From SZUA-152 sp964401355 (GTDB taxonomy: Bacteria > Pseudomonadota > Gammaproteobacteria > SZUA-152): a stretch of 64,000 bases of DNA. A model generated the notes under the pieces. It had not been told where the DNA came from. It was given only the letters and a program-made list of their open reading frames with translations, and ran no database searches. The DNA lies in assembly GCA_964401355.1 (NCBI GenBank), contig CAYNYJ010000006.1, forward strand, positions 4,443 through 68,442. Reading direction: 5' to 3'. Both the position numbers and the translations under genes were made by a program. Shown here piece by piece: positions 33,691-43,405 of the stretch (the stretch's first letter is position 1; each line of letters starts with the position of its first letter).

Positions 33691-34467
33691 GTGTCTGATT
33701 TAAGCACCGCCACCGTCTACGAACACCCGCTCAATGAGCGCCTGCGGTTTTTCCTGCGCCTCGAATTTCTGTTTCGCCAGTCCCGCCACAGCTTGCGTGG
33801 CGATGCCATCTGGGATAGCCACAACAGTCTCGCCGCGCTGCTGGAGATTCTCAACATCGTCAGCCGCGTGGACATGAAAACCGAAGTAATCAAGGAGCTG
33901 GACCGTATCATCGGCACCCTCACCGCACTTACCCAAAGCCCCAACGTCAATCACGACACTCTCGACCAGCTGCTCACCACCCTCGGCGGATTCAAAAACC
34001 AACTGCACAGCATGGATGGCCCGCTGGCCAAGGAACTGCGCGAAAACGAACTGTTCAAACTGGTGACCCAGCGTAGCGGCATCCCCGGTGGCCTGTGTGA
34101 TTTTGACCTGCCACCCTACCGTCACTGGTTAAAACGCCCGACCACGACGCGCATCGAAGACCTGCGTTACTGGCTAGGCACTTTGGACACGCTGCGACTG
34201 TCGGTGGAACTGATGTTAAAACTGATCCGCGAAAGCGCAGAGCTCACACCGCAAGTTGCCATTAATGGCAACTACCAACAGAACCTGGACACGGGAACAC
34301 CCTATCAACTGATTCGTATCTGGTTGCCAGCCGACTCACCCCAGTTTGTGGAAATCAGCGCCGGGCGCCACCGCTTCACCGCCCGCTTCATGAATGCCAA
34401 TACCACCACGCGCCCCATCCAGACCGACAGCAATGTTGAGTTTCACATCAGCTGCTGCGCGTTGTGA
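33691..34467 (+). CDS. zapD: Cell division protein ZapD
   Basis: A 258-residue protein (formerly YacF/DUF1342) that bundles FtsZ filaments at mid-cell. It starts from the GTG at 33691: MSDLSTATVYEHPLNERLRF, then FFLRLEFLFRQSRHSLRGD, the usual opening. RSGIPGGLCDFDLPPYRHWL and RIWLPADSPQFVEISAGRHR are also family marks. Its target FtsZ is encoded at 43406-44554. Confidence 0.94.
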   Translation: MSDLSTATVYEHPLNERLRFFLRLEFLFRQSRHSLRGDAIWDSHNSLAALLEILNIVSRVDMKTEVIKELDRIIGTLTALTQSPNVNHDTLDQLLTTLGGFKNQLHSMDGPLAKELRENELFKLVTQRSGIPGGLCDFDLPPYRHWLKRPTTTRIEDLRYWLGTLDTLRLSVELMLKLIRESAELTPQVAINGNYQQNLDTGTPYQLIRIWLPADSPQFVEISAGRHRFTARFMNANTTTRPIQTDSNVEFHISCCAL

Positions 34468-34470
34468 CAA

Positions 34471-34522
34471 GTGCTTAGTGCTTAGTGCTTAGTGCTTAGT
34501 GCTTAGTGCTTAGTGCTTAGTG
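34471..34522. repeat. GTGCTTA heptamer tandem array downstream of zapD
   Basis: The unit GTGCTTA is repeated about seven and a half times without interruption, directly after the zapD stop. It is the same repeat family as at 6229-6308 and 14338-14441. Confidence 0.95.
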
Positions 34523-34575
34523 CGCCAAATTGTAAGATAATTATTCCCAGCAGCACCTTGAAAGCACGACGAGAG

Positions 34576-34788
34576 ATGACAAAAAACATGAGTCCCACAG
34601 TAGTAAAGTGCCCCACTTGCGAAAAACCCGTCGAATGGAATGAGCAAAACCGCTGGCGTCCCTTTTGCAGCGAGCGCTGCCGCATTATTGACTTGGGTGC
34701 CTGGGCCGACGAGAGTCACCGCATCCCCGACACCACGCCGCCGGACTTTGCTGAACTCAATACCTCCTCGGACGAGAAACTGCACTAA
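34576..34788 (+). CDS. yacG: DNA gyrase inhibitor / zinc-binding protein YacG
   Basis: A 70-residue protein with the zinc site CPTC then CSERC (C-x2-C, 19 residues, C-x3-C), followed by IIDLGAWADESHRIP, the YacG signature. It is known in E. coli to bind GyrB and inhibit gyrase. I take the ATG at 34576, close behind GAGAG; the open frame itself extends into the heptamer array, which is not coding. Its place after zapD is conserved. Confidence 0.93.
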   Translation: MTKNMSPTVVKCPTCEKPVEWNEQNRWRPFCSERCRIIDLGAWADESHRIPDTTPPDFAELNTSSDEKLH

Positions 34789-34789
34789 C

Positions 34790-34877
34790 GTAGGTTGGAG
34801 TGAGCGATAGCGAACCCCAACAATTGGGCTCAACGTAACCTCTGCCGTTGGGGTTCGTAACACTCACCCCAACCTAC
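34790..34877. repeat. GTAGGTTGG palindromic element
   Basis: The outer arms GTAGGTTGGAGTGAG and CTCACCCCAACCTAC and the inner arms CGAACCCCAAC and GTTGGGGTTCG form one long hairpin of about 88 bp. Palindromes of this kind are dispersed in many Gammaproteobacteria. It lies between the convergent yacG and Nudix genes and may act as a two-way transcript end. Confidence 0.8.
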
Positions 34878-34888
34878 CTCCCTCAGCA

Positions 34889-35920
34889 CTAAACCTCCCA
34901 CAACGACCGGATCGCCGCCACGCCCTGCGCACCGTGTGCAAAAGCCTGATCGAGATCACTGGGCGTCATGCCCCCCAGCGCGTAAGCCGGGCAATTTGCC
35001 TGCTCGGTCAATGCCTGAAAACGTTGCCAACCTAACGGTTCATCACCGGGGTGACTGGCGGTAGCCGCGACCGGCGATAACAACACAAAATCCGCCCCCA
35101 GCTTTTTTGCCTGCGCTAACTGCTGTTGCGAATGACAAGAGGCTGACACCCACTTATTGTTAGACCCATCAGCGCTCGCGTTGAAGGGCGATTCCTGCAA
35201 AGCCTTCAAACGTCCGCTGTCGAGGTGCACACCCTGCGCGCCGACCTCAATCACCACTTGCGGATCGGCATTCAGCATCAAGCTGGCATCGTATTTTTTA
35301 CACAAAGTCACGCACTGTCGCGCTAAATCACCATAGGCTGACGCCGATAGCGATTTGGCGCGCAGCTGTACCAAACGGATACCATCACGCAATCGGCTCT
35401 CCAAGCGGGAAAGAAAAGCCGGCAGATCATCACCGGGGTCGGGGGTGATAAGATAGCGGTCCGGCAACCGTACGGCGGTGACGATGGGAATATTGGCAGC
35501 CGGGAAATCGTAGTTTGGCAACTCAGCGGGCATGACCCATTTGATCGGCTGACCCTCACGCCCCTTTCCCTCAGAAAACAGCGCTTCGTCACTAAAACCC
35601 GCCACCCGCCACACATCCAGTAACACGGATTTATCCGCGTAATCGTGACGCACCCGAATCAGCGGCCGTATCTGCTGCGCCACTTTCAATAACGTCATCG
35701 ACAAAGTCATGCCGAGTTCTTCGTGCAGTTCACGCGCCAGCGCATCGCGCACTGACTCGCCCGCCTCCACCTTGCCACCGGGGAATTCCCACAAACCGCC
35801 CTGATGCACGTGATCCGGACGGCGGCTGATCAGCACCCGGCCGCGCTCATCGACGATGGCCGCGGCGGCCACGTACACCACGGAATCCGTTGCTCGGGAA
35901 TCAGCTTCGGTATTCGGCAT
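34889..35920 (-). CDS. Nudix hydrolase fused to a thiamine-phosphate-synthase-like domain
   Basis: About 343 residues from MPNTEADSRATDSVVYVAAA. The Nudix box is GGKVEAGESVRDALARELHE then ELGM, complete with all acidic residues, so the first domain should cleave nucleoside diphosphate derivatives, as MutT does with 8-oxo-dGTP. The second domain (about 180-343) is a ThiE/TenI TIM barrel: GIRLVQLRAKSLSA, LMLNADPQVVIEVGAQGVHLD and YALGGMTPSDLDQAFAHGAQ. This fusion is well known in Gammaproteobacteria next to argJ. The start is inside the argJ end (overlap 20 bp). Confidence 0.92.
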   Translation of the reverse strand: MPNTEADSRATDSVVYVAAAAIVDERGRVLISRRPDHVHQGGLWEFPGGKVEAGESVRDALARELHEELGMTLSMTLLKVAQQIRPLIRVRHDYADKSVLLDVWRVAGFSDEALFSEGKGREGQPIKWVMPAELPNYDFPAANIPIVTAVRLPDRYLITPDPGDDLPAFLSRLESRLRDGIRLVQLRAKSLSASAYGDLARQCVTLCKKYDASLMLNADPQVVIEVGAQGVHLDSGRLKALQESPFNASADGSNNKWVSASCHSQQQLAQAKKLGADFVLLSPVAATASHPGDEPLGWQRFQALTEQANCPAYALGGMTPSDLDQAFAHGAQGVAAIRSLWEV

Positions 35921-37163
35921 TGATACGCACATAATCGTAGGACAGATCACAGGTCCACACCCGCGCGGTGGCATCACCGCGATTGAGTACCACGCGCACA
36001 GTGATCTCGGTTTGATCCATCACCTGTTGACCCTGTTCTTCCCGATAACCAGGATCACGCCCGCCGTTGCGTGCCAAGCACACTGCGCCGCTCGTCTCGG
36101 ATTCTAAAAACAGCTCAATGACGTTGATATCCAGCCCCACTAACCCGGCCCGGCCCACCGCCGCCAGGATGCGTCCCCAGTTGGGGTCACTGGCAAAAAA
36201 GGCGGTTTTCACCAACGGCGAATGGGCAATGGTGTAAGCCACTTGCAGGCACTCGGCCTCGTTGGCCCCGGCCTCCACCACTACGGTGATGAGTTTGGTG
36301 GCGCCTTCACCATCACGCACAATGGCCAACGCCAACTGCTCGCACACGTCTGCCACGGCCGCACACAAAGCCTCGAAATGTACGCCCTCGGCCTGTTCAA
36401 TACTCACCGCTGATTTGCCGGTCGCTACCAGCACACAGGCATCGTTGGTGGAGGTATCACCATCAACGGTAATCCGATTGAACGAGCCGTTCACCGCACG
36501 CGCCAGACACGCCTGTAACACCTTTTGCGGCACCCCGGCATCCGTCGCCACATAGGCCAGCATGGTCGCCATGTCAGGTCGAATCATCCCCGAGCCCTTG
36601 GCAATGCCGGTAACCGTGATCGTGTGGCCGTCGATGTCAACCTGCCGGGACGCCCCCTTGGGCACCGTGTCTGTGGTGAGAATACCGTGGGCGGCATCAA
36701 CCCAACCATTTTCATCCAATGCCGCCAATGCCGTAGGCAGCGCATCACAGATTATCGTCACGGGCAGGGCCTCGCTGATGACCCCCGTGGAAAAGGGCAG
36801 CACCGCCTCTCGCGCACAGCCCGCAGACTGCGCCAACGCATCGCAACAAGCCAAGGCATCCTTCAAACCCTGCTCACCAGTACCCGCATTGGCGTTGCCG
36901 GTGTTGATCAACAAATAACGGGGAGGTGTTTGCGCCCAGTGTTCACGCGCGACAATCACCGGCGCCGCGCAAAATGCATTGCGGGTAAACACCGCGGCCA
37001 CCTGACTGCCTTCGCACAGCGCCATTACCACGACATCACGGCGACCTGGCTGCTTGATACCGGCGCAGACGGTAGCCAAACGCAGACCGGGAATGGGTAA
37101 CAACATGGGCAGCGTGTTGCTGTCGACATTGCTGTCAAAAGAAAGGGTGTCAGTAGTCATCAA
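35901..37163 (-). CDS. argJ: Bifunctional glutamate N-acetyltransferase / amino-acid acetyltransferase
   Basis: A 420-residue enzyme of arginine synthesis that moves the acetyl group from N-acetylornithine to glutamate. GLRLATVCAGIKQPGRRDVV opens it. The self-cleavage site is in GMIRPDMATMLAYVATDAGV, between Ala and Thr of MATML, which makes the new threonine the nucleophile. RITVDGDTSTNDACVLVATG and SDPNWGRILAAVGRAG are further signatures. Downstream of secA and terminator-separated from it. Confidence 0.96.
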   Translation of the reverse strand: MMTTDTLSFDSNVDSNTLPMLLPIPGLRLATVCAGIKQPGRRDVVVMALCEGSQVAAVFTRNAFCAAPVIVAREHWAQTPPRYLLINTGNANAGTGEQGLKDALACCDALAQSAGCAREAVLPFSTGVISEALPVTIICDALPTALAALDENGWVDAAHGILTTDTVPKGASRQVDIDGHTITVTGIAKGSGMIRPDMATMLAYVATDAGVPQKVLQACLARAVNGSFNRITVDGDTSTNDACVLVATGKSAVSIEQAEGVHFEALCAAVADVCEQLALAIVRDGEGATKLITVVVEAGANEAECLQVAYTIAHSPLVKTAFFASDPNWGRILAAVGRAGLVGLDINVIELFLESETSGAVCLARNGGRDPGYREEQGQQVMDQTEITVRVVLNRGDATARVWTCDLSYDYVRINAEYRS

Positions 37164-37229
37164 TCCATCTTTCTAAAAATTTAATGATCTGTGATGGTAA
37201 GGGGGCAGCCAGTTTCACACAACCACAAT

Positions 37230-37263
37230 GAAAAAAACCGCCAGCACAATTGCGTGCTGGCGG
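37230..37263 (-). terminator. Rho-independent terminator of secA
   Basis: On the minus strand CCGCCAGCAC-GCAATT-GTGCTGGCGG is followed by TTTTTTT, about 34 bp after the secA stop. It separates secA from argJ. Confidence 0.93.
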
Positions 37264-37296
37264 CCTGTTGAGTCAGTTCAAAATCGGGCTTACCTG

Positions 37297-40023
37297 TTAC
37301 GCTAATTTACCGTGACACTGTTTATATTTTTTACCGGAACCACAGGGACAGGGTTCGTTGCGGCCCACTTTGCGGCCTTCACGCACAAAGGGCTGATGCT
37401 CTGGCGCTTCGCTCTCGGATTGTGCAGGCGCATTCCCCGTGGGCGATTCAGCTGCATCATGCTGGAATGACATCGGCGTCGCCGCGCGGCGACGCTGCTC
37501 CTCCATTTCAGCAACTTCGTCTTCGGCCCGAATCTGTCCCTTGCTTAACATTTCAATCACTTCCTGTTTCACGCGATCCAGCATTTGCGTAAACAGTTCA
37601 TAGGCCTCACGTTTGTATTCCTGCTTGGGGTTCTTTTGTGCGTAACCGCGTAGATGAATACCCTGTCGCAGATGATCCATCATCCCCAAGTGGTCTTTCC
37701 ACTGCTCATCCAATACCCGCATCATGACAAATTTTTCGATGTGACGCATCGCATCCTTGCCAGCCATCGCCTCTTTTTCAATATAGGCCTGCTCCAGCGT
37801 TTCGGCGATACGTATGCGCAACGTTTCTTCATGCAGGTTATCGTCGTCATCCAACCACTGCTGTACTGGCATCGGCAACGCAAATTCAGATACCATGGCC
37901 TTTTCCAGACCGGGCACATCCCACATTTCTTCCAGACTCTCGGGCGGGATGTACCCATTAATCACCTCACCGACCACATCCTCACGCATCGCGGCAATCG
38001 CCCCAGAGACATCTTCGCTGGCCATCAACTCCGCACGCTGACCGTAAATGACCTTGCGCTGATCGTTGGCAACATCATCGTATTCCAGCAGGTTTTTACG
38101 AATGTCGAAGTTATGTCCCTCGACTTTCTTTTGGGCATTTTCAATCGCCTTGTTGACCCACGGGTGCTCGATGGCTTCGCCATCTTCCATACCCAGTTTT
38201 TGCATCAGCCCGGCAACCCGCTCCGAGGCGAAAATACGCATCAGATTGTCCTGCAAGGACAGGTAAAAACGACTGGAACCGGGATCGCCCTGGCGACCGG
38301 AACGACCACGCAGTTGATTATCCACGCGCCGGGACTCATGCCGCTCGGTACCCACCACGTGCAAACCACCCGCAGCCAACACTGCATCGTGACGCTTCTG
38401 CCAGTCCGCGGTGATCTGCACGCGCTTGTCATCATCGATCTCACCGGCCTCGGTCAGCTCAGCATCAAGACTGCCGCCCAACACAATATCGGTACCACGA
38501 CCGGCCATATTGGTGGCGATAGTAATGGCCCCCGGAGCCCCGGCCTGGGCAATAATCTGCGCCTCTTTCTGATGGAACTTGGCGTTCAGCACATTGTGTT
38601 TAACGTTCTGTTCGTCCAGCAACTTGGAAAGATATTCGGAGGTTTCGATCGAGGCCGTGCCCACCAGTACTGGCTGCTGACGCTCGCGACAGTCTTTGAC
38701 ATCTTCAACAATGGCCTCAAATTTTTCTTTCGGCGTGAGAAACACCAGATCGGTATTATCGATACGAGCGACCTCTTTGGCCGGCGGAATGACCACCACG
38801 TCCAGACCGTAAATCGACTGAAACTCAAAAGCTTCGGTGTCGGCAGTACCGGTCATGCCGGCTAATTTTTGGTACAAACGGAAAAAATTCTGAAAGGTGA
38901 TCGAGGCCAAGGTCTGATTTTCATTTTGCACCTGCACGCCTTCTTTGGCTTCCACCGCCTGGTGCAGGCCATCAGACCAACGCCGCCCGGGCATGGTACG
39001 ACCGGTAAATTCGTCGACAATCACCACTTCGTTATCTTTGACGATGTAATCGACATTACGTTGATACAGCGTGTGGGCACGCAACGCAGAATTGGCGTGG
39101 TGAATTAATTTGATATTGGCGGCGTCATACAGACTTTCATCTTCACTCAACAGGCCCACTTCAACCAGGAATTCTTCCACACGTTGATGGCCCTGCTCGG
39201 TGAGAAACACCTGCTTGTTCTTTTCTTCGAGGTAATAGTCACCTTCTTCCTGACCCGCTTCGACTTCCTCGCCAGCCTGTTCCACCAGCTTGGGCGCAAT
39301 CGCATTGATGGTTTTATACAGTTCGGAACTGTCTTCCGCAGGGCCGGAAATAATCAGCGGGGTACGTGCTTCATCAATGAGAATGGAGTCCACTTCATCG
39401 ATGATGGCGAAGTGCAAATCACGCTGCACTTTATCTTCAATGCTAAAGGCCATGTTGTCGCGCAGATAATCGAAACCAAATTCATTATTGGTGCCGTAAG
39501 TAATATCCGCCGCATAGGCCTCACGCTTTTCTTCGCTGTTTTGACCGGAAAGAATCACCCCCACGCGTAACCCCAGGAAGGTGTACAGCTTACCCATCCA
39601 TTCGGCATCGCGTTTGGCCAGGTAGTCATTGACGGTGACCAGATGCACACCTTTACCCGACAGGGCATTGAGATACACAGCCAGCGTCGCAACCAGGGTC
39701 TTGCCTTCACCGGTACGCATTTCAGCGATCTTGCCGTCGTTGAGCACCATGCCGCCGATTAGCTGCACATCAAAGTGGCGCATGTTGAAAGCACGTTTAC
39801 CGGCCTCGCGCACTACTGCAAAAGCCTCGACCAATAAATCATCCACACTTGAACCACTGGCGAGACGCTCTCGAAATTCATCCGTCTTGGCGCGCAGCGC
39901 CTCATCAGAGAGAGCCTGCTCTGTAGATTCCAGTGCGGATATTTCTACAACAACCTTATTCAGGCGTTTGAGCAATCGTTCATTGCTGCTGCCGAATATC
40001 TTACTCAGAAAATTACTTACCAT
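37297..40023 (-). CDS. secA: Protein translocase ATPase SecA
   Basis: A 908-residue motor that pushes preproteins through SecYEG. LKRLNKVVVEISALE opens the N-terminus. Walker A is EMRTGEGKTLVATLAVYLNA, and the DEAD box is IIDEVDSILIDEARTPLII. GRGTDIVLGG and RGRSGRQGDPGSSRFYLSL are typical of the second nucleotide domain. The C-terminal zinc site is CPCGSGKKYKQCHG. Length and order (M23-secA) match Pseudomonas. Confidence 0.98.
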   Translation of the reverse strand: MVSNFLSKIFGSSNERLLKRLNKVVVEISALESTEQALSDEALRAKTDEFRERLASGSSVDDLLVEAFAVVREAGKRAFNMRHFDVQLIGGMVLNDGKIAEMRTGEGKTLVATLAVYLNALSGKGVHLVTVNDYLAKRDAEWMGKLYTFLGLRVGVILSGQNSEEKREAYAADITYGTNNEFGFDYLRDNMAFSIEDKVQRDLHFAIIDEVDSILIDEARTPLIISGPAEDSSELYKTINAIAPKLVEQAGEEVEAGQEEGDYYLEEKNKQVFLTEQGHQRVEEFLVEVGLLSEDESLYDAANIKLIHHANSALRAHTLYQRNVDYIVKDNEVVIVDEFTGRTMPGRRWSDGLHQAVEAKEGVQVQNENQTLASITFQNFFRLYQKLAGMTGTADTEAFEFQSIYGLDVVVIPPAKEVARIDNTDLVFLTPKEKFEAIVEDVKDCRERQQPVLVGTASIETSEYLSKLLDEQNVKHNVLNAKFHQKEAQIIAQAGAPGAITIATNMAGRGTDIVLGGSLDAELTEAGEIDDDKRVQITADWQKRHDAVLAAGGLHVVGTERHESRRVDNQLRGRSGRQGDPGSSRFYLSLQDNLMRIFASERVAGLMQKLGMEDGEAIEHPWVNKAIENAQKKVEGHNFDIRKNLLEYDDVANDQRKVIYGQRAELMASEDVSGAIAAMREDVVGEVINGYIPPESLEEMWDVPGLEKAMVSEFALPMPVQQWLDDDDNLHEETLRIRIAETLEQAYIEKEAMAGKDAMRHIEKFVMMRVLDEQWKDHLGMMDHLRQGIHLRGYAQKNPKQEYKREAYELFTQMLDRVKQEVIEMLSKGQIRAEDEVAEMEEQRRRAATPMSFQHDAAESPTGNAPAQSESEAPEHQPFVREGRKVGRNEPCPCGSGKKYKQCHGKLA

Positions 40024-40273
40024 GTTTTTATTAGACCGTTGTCACTGTTAGCCAGCGTTACTATAAACCAGTATCACTGGATCGCATTTATCGAAACAGG
40101 AATCTGTTGCTCCCACGTAAACGGCTGCTGTCCGTCTGCACGTGAAACAAAGAATCAACCCGGAAACAGCATCAACGTATTGCCTGCACCGTTCCGGTAC
40201 AAAGTCGGGGATTATAGCGGGGATTGAGGCTTTAGAGAATGGCCAGCGGAGAGACGAATAACCGTCAACGAAA

Positions 40274-41200
40274 CTAATGCGCAGCCAGGATATATTTTTT
40301 GGGGTCGACGGCCTTGCCCTTTAGCAGCACCTCGAAATGCACATGCGGGCCTGTCGAGCGTCCGGTGGAACCCATCAGCGCCAAAACCTGGCCCTTTTTG
40401 ACAGTATCACCCACCTCTACCAGGATCTCTGCACTGTGGCCGTATCGGGTGGCATAACCATTGCCATGATTGATTTCCACCAATTTGCCGTAACCATAAC
40501 GGTCACCGGCCCAGGTCACCACACCGGCCCCCACGGAGATCACATCACTGCCTTCCTTGCCCGCCAGATCCATACCCTTGTGATGCTCACGACGCCCCGT
40601 AAACGGGTCGGTACGCATACCGTAATAGGAGGAGATCCAACCCCGTCTGATGGGACGTCCTGCGGGACTGACTTCGTCACGCAGATTGCGGTTCATTAAC
40701 ATGGTCTCCAGCAAACCCAGCTGGGCACTGCGATCATCCACTTGCCGTGTGAGCATTTCCAGCGATTGTACAAAATCAGGCACGGAAATCGACTCTACCG
40801 CCCCCGCCGCCTCAGGCCCACCCACGGCAGGCGAGGAAGAAAAATCAAATTCACCGCGATCCAGCTTGGCGACTTCGGTGAGACGTTCACCCAAAGCATC
40901 CAGACGAATCACTTTGGCTTGCAACTCTCCCAGTCGCAGAGCCAGGGCATCCATGTCTGCATCCACTTTGAGGCGCGCCATCGCAATCTCATCACGCTGG
41001 ATATCCATTTCACCTTGCCAGGCCATCATCAGCGCCTGATCTTGTGCCGGCGCAACTTGCTGTGCGGTAAAATAGCCACCCAAAAACATAACGGAGGGAA
41101 TCAACGTGACGGCCAAAAAGACACTGAGCATAACCCCAGGCGCGCCCAGCTTAATGGCTCGGGTCTGACGTCCCCGTTTTCCGATAAAAATAATATTCAT
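40274..41200 (-). CDS. M23 family metallopeptidase, membrane-anchored
   Basis: A 308-residue protein with one membrane segment (about 20-48), a coiled coil (about 55-115) and a LytM domain at the end. Zinc ligands are present in REHHKGMDLAG (HxxxD) and STGRSTGPHVHFEVLL (HxH), so it should be active, unlike the degenerate LytM activators. Such proteins cut peptide cross-links in peptidoglycan. It stands before secA and after lpxC/dciA, as in Pseudomonas. Confidence 0.9.
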   Translation of the reverse strand: MNIIFIGKRGRQTRAIKLGAPGVMLSVFLAVTLIPSVMFLGGYFTAQQVAPAQDQALMMAWQGEMDIQRDEIAMARLKVDADMDALALRLGELQAKVIRLDALGERLTEVAKLDRGEFDFSSSPAVGGPEAAGAVESISVPDFVQSLEMLTRQVDDRSAQLGLLETMLMNRNLRDEVSPAGRPIRRGWISSYYGMRTDPFTGRREHHKGMDLAGKEGSDVISVGAGVVTWAGDRYGYGKLVEINHGNGYATRYGHSAEILVEVGDTVKKGQVLALMGSTGRSTGPHVHFEVLLKGKAVDPKKYILAAH

Positions 41201-41510
41201 TGTCTAACCAACCCCTGTCTAGCCAATCCTTCCTGTGGCCCTTTTCAGAACCCTTCCGTTGAATAAATGACTCATTTTTTCAGATGCCTGCGCCCAAATC
41301 CGGCGACTGCGTTATTAGTTTGCATCCTTTTCAACTACAATCTGGCAACACCTGCCCGAGTTCTCATTCACTATCGTAACGGCACACGCCCTCTATATCG
41401 GCAATTGCGAAAATGACTGCAGCGAAAATATCCTTAAAAAATGTGGACTTGTCGACAAATTAAGGTGATCGTTGTCGATATTAACCTGCACTTTGAGCCT
41501 GACAAACACT
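41201..41510. other. Intergenic region between divergent M23 and dciA genes
   Basis: About 310 bp between two divergent genes. It should carry promoters for both. I see short direct repeats with TTGTCGA near 41450-41478 but no certain promoter. Confidence 0.4.
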
Positions 41511-41984
41511 ATGCCCACCCAAACTGTCGCCAAATTTCTGTCTGCCAAAAACAGTGAATTAAGCACACTCATCGAACGAGCCCAGCATTTACAACAACTT
41601 AGCGCTGTTCTGGAAGACGCCTTGCACCACAGTCAACAGTCCGAACTTGCCAAGCACGTGACCTTTGCCAATCTCCGTGGCGACACCGCCGTGCTCGCCA
41701 CCGACAGTCCGGCATGGCTGACCCATCTCCGCTACCAAGCGCCGACAATACTCAAACTCCTCAAGCAACAGCCTGGCCTGCAGGCACTGCGAAAAATCCA
41801 GTTCAAAATCCTACCGTCATCACAGAAACCTATTTCTCAACCGGCACGGCGCGCGGCCCTGTCGATATCTAGCGCAAACCTGCTAAAAAGTGCAGCGAAC
41901 CACACACCGGACAGTAATCTCTCGGATGCGTTACGGCGCCTTTCCCTGCATAAAACAACGCCCAAACCAACAGATCCTCAATAG
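41511..41984 (+). CDS. dciA: DUF721 protein, DciA-like helicase loader
   Basis: A 157-residue protein starting MPTQTVAKFLSAKNSELSTL. The first 100 residues show the DUF721 fold: HVTFANLRGDTAVLATDSPA, then WLTHLRYQAPTILKLLKQQP. DciA loads the replicative helicase DnaB in bacteria that lack DnaC. I prefer the ATG at 41511; the open frame starts at 41472. The place between lpxC and the M23/secA genes is where this gene sits in Pseudomonas. Symbol by position and family. Confidence 0.85.
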   Translation: MPTQTVAKFLSAKNSELSTLIERAQHLQQLSAVLEDALHHSQQSELAKHVTFANLRGDTAVLATDSPAWLTHLRYQAPTILKLLKQQPGLQALRKIQFKILPSSQKPISQPARRAALSISSANLLKSAANHTPDSNLSDALRRLSLHKTTPKPTDPQ

Positions 41985-42273
41985 ACTCAACTCGACTATT
42001 TAATCGTTTCAAAACCGAAGAACTTTAGCTTCAACCCCCAATTAAACAATCACTTAAAGCCAAAATCCGTGATATTCCGCGCACTGGAGCAGGCGAAAGA
42101 GCCGTCAACTCCCACGAACTTCCCCGTGAAAGAGCCGTTAACGTTACCAACAAGCCTGCCCGCTGACAAGCTGGAGGAGACTTTGAATTAGGGACTTTTC
42201 GGAGCAAACAGGTTGCAAAGGCAGCTAATATGAAGAACCACAACGGAAAACACAAACAGAAAAAAACAGGAAA

Positions 42274-43185
42274 CTAATTCGCCATCAGGGGATGAATATA
42301 GGAAATCGGCGCCAATTTGGGGTCATCAAAGGTCGCGGTTTCCCAAGCATCCTCCGTCGCCAGCAGGGCGCGCAACAAGCGGTTATTCAGCGCATGTCCC
42401 GACTTGTAACCACTGAATTCGCCAATCAGGCTGCAACCCAAAAGATACAGGTCACCAATCGCATCAAGCACCTTGTGTTTTACGAACTCGTCCTGATAAC
42501 GCAACCCATCTTCGTTCAGCACGCGATAGTCATCCATTACGATAGCGTTATCCATGCTACCGCCCAGTGCCAGATTATTTTCACGCAACTGTTCAATGTC
42601 ACGCATGAAACCAAAGGTACGCGCACGGCTCACTTCTTTTACAAAGGAGGTACTGGAAAAATCCACTGTAGTGCTCTGGGGTTGCGCCTGAAATACCGGA
42701 TGGGCAAAATCGATATTAAAAGAAACCTTGAAGCCTTCGAAGGGGTCGAAACGGGCCCACTTGTCGCCATCTTCCACCAGTACCGTTTTTTTGATGCGGA
42801 TGAAACGCTTGGCCGCATTCTGCTCTTCAATGCCCGCGGACTGGATTAAAAACACAAAAGGCCCGGCACTGCCGTCCATGATAGGCACTTCGGGGGCACT
42901 CACATCGATATAAGCGTTGTCGATGCCCAAACCGGCCAGAGCCGACAACAGGTGCTCTACCGTGGAAACCCGAACACCATCCTGAATCAGCGTTGTGGAG
43001 AGTCGGGTGTCCCCCACATTGTCCGGCGTGGCCGCAATTTCCACCGGAGTATCCAAGTCAACCCGGCGAAAGATGATTCCGTTATCCACCGCAGCCGGGC
43101 GCAAAGTCAAATAGACCTTCTCCCCCGTGTGCAGGCCGATGCCGGTCGCACGAATCACGTTCTTTAATGTTCTTTGTCTAATCAT
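42274..43185 (-). CDS. lpxC: UDP-3-O-acyl-N-acetylglucosamine deacetylase
   Basis: A 303-residue zinc deacetylase, the committed step of lipid A synthesis. MIRQRTLKNVIRATGIGLHT opens it. The zinc histidines lie in VSTVEHLLSALAG and in VKHKVLDAIGDLYLLG, the latter with the aspartate too. Length and place after ftsZ are standard. Controlled in E. coli by FtsH; no such signal was tested here. Confidence 0.98.
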   Translation of the reverse strand: MIRQRTLKNVIRATGIGLHTGEKVYLTLRPAAVDNGIIFRRVDLDTPVEIAATPDNVGDTRLSTTLIQDGVRVSTVEHLLSALAGLGIDNAYIDVSAPEVPIMDGSAGPFVFLIQSAGIEEQNAAKRFIRIKKTVLVEDGDKWARFDPFEGFKVSFNIDFAHPVFQAQPQSTTVDFSSTSFVKEVSRARTFGFMRDIEQLRENNLALGGSMDNAIVMDDYRVLNEDGLRYQDEFVKHKVLDAIGDLYLLGCSLIGEFSGYKSGHALNNRLLRALLATEDAWETATFDDPKLAPISYIHPLMAN

Positions 43186-43405
43186 TTAACCGGCCAGTAG
43201 AATCCGCATCCACTCATCCATTAGTGGCAAACAGGACAGAGAATTCTATCACAGCGTCAAAACCCTGCCTAGTGGACGACATCACACCCCCGTCGGACAA
43301 AAGCAGTGGCTACAGCGCGGTTTCAACAAGCCCGCATTAACCCGCCCATACTCAATCAGCTGAAGACCTCAGCCAGGGTTCAACACGCTGCCCACGGGCG
43401 TTGAC

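Noticed and set aside
42031..42255. A minus-strand frame between dciA and lpxC
   Set aside because: No ribosome site, no family and unusual composition; considered intergenic.
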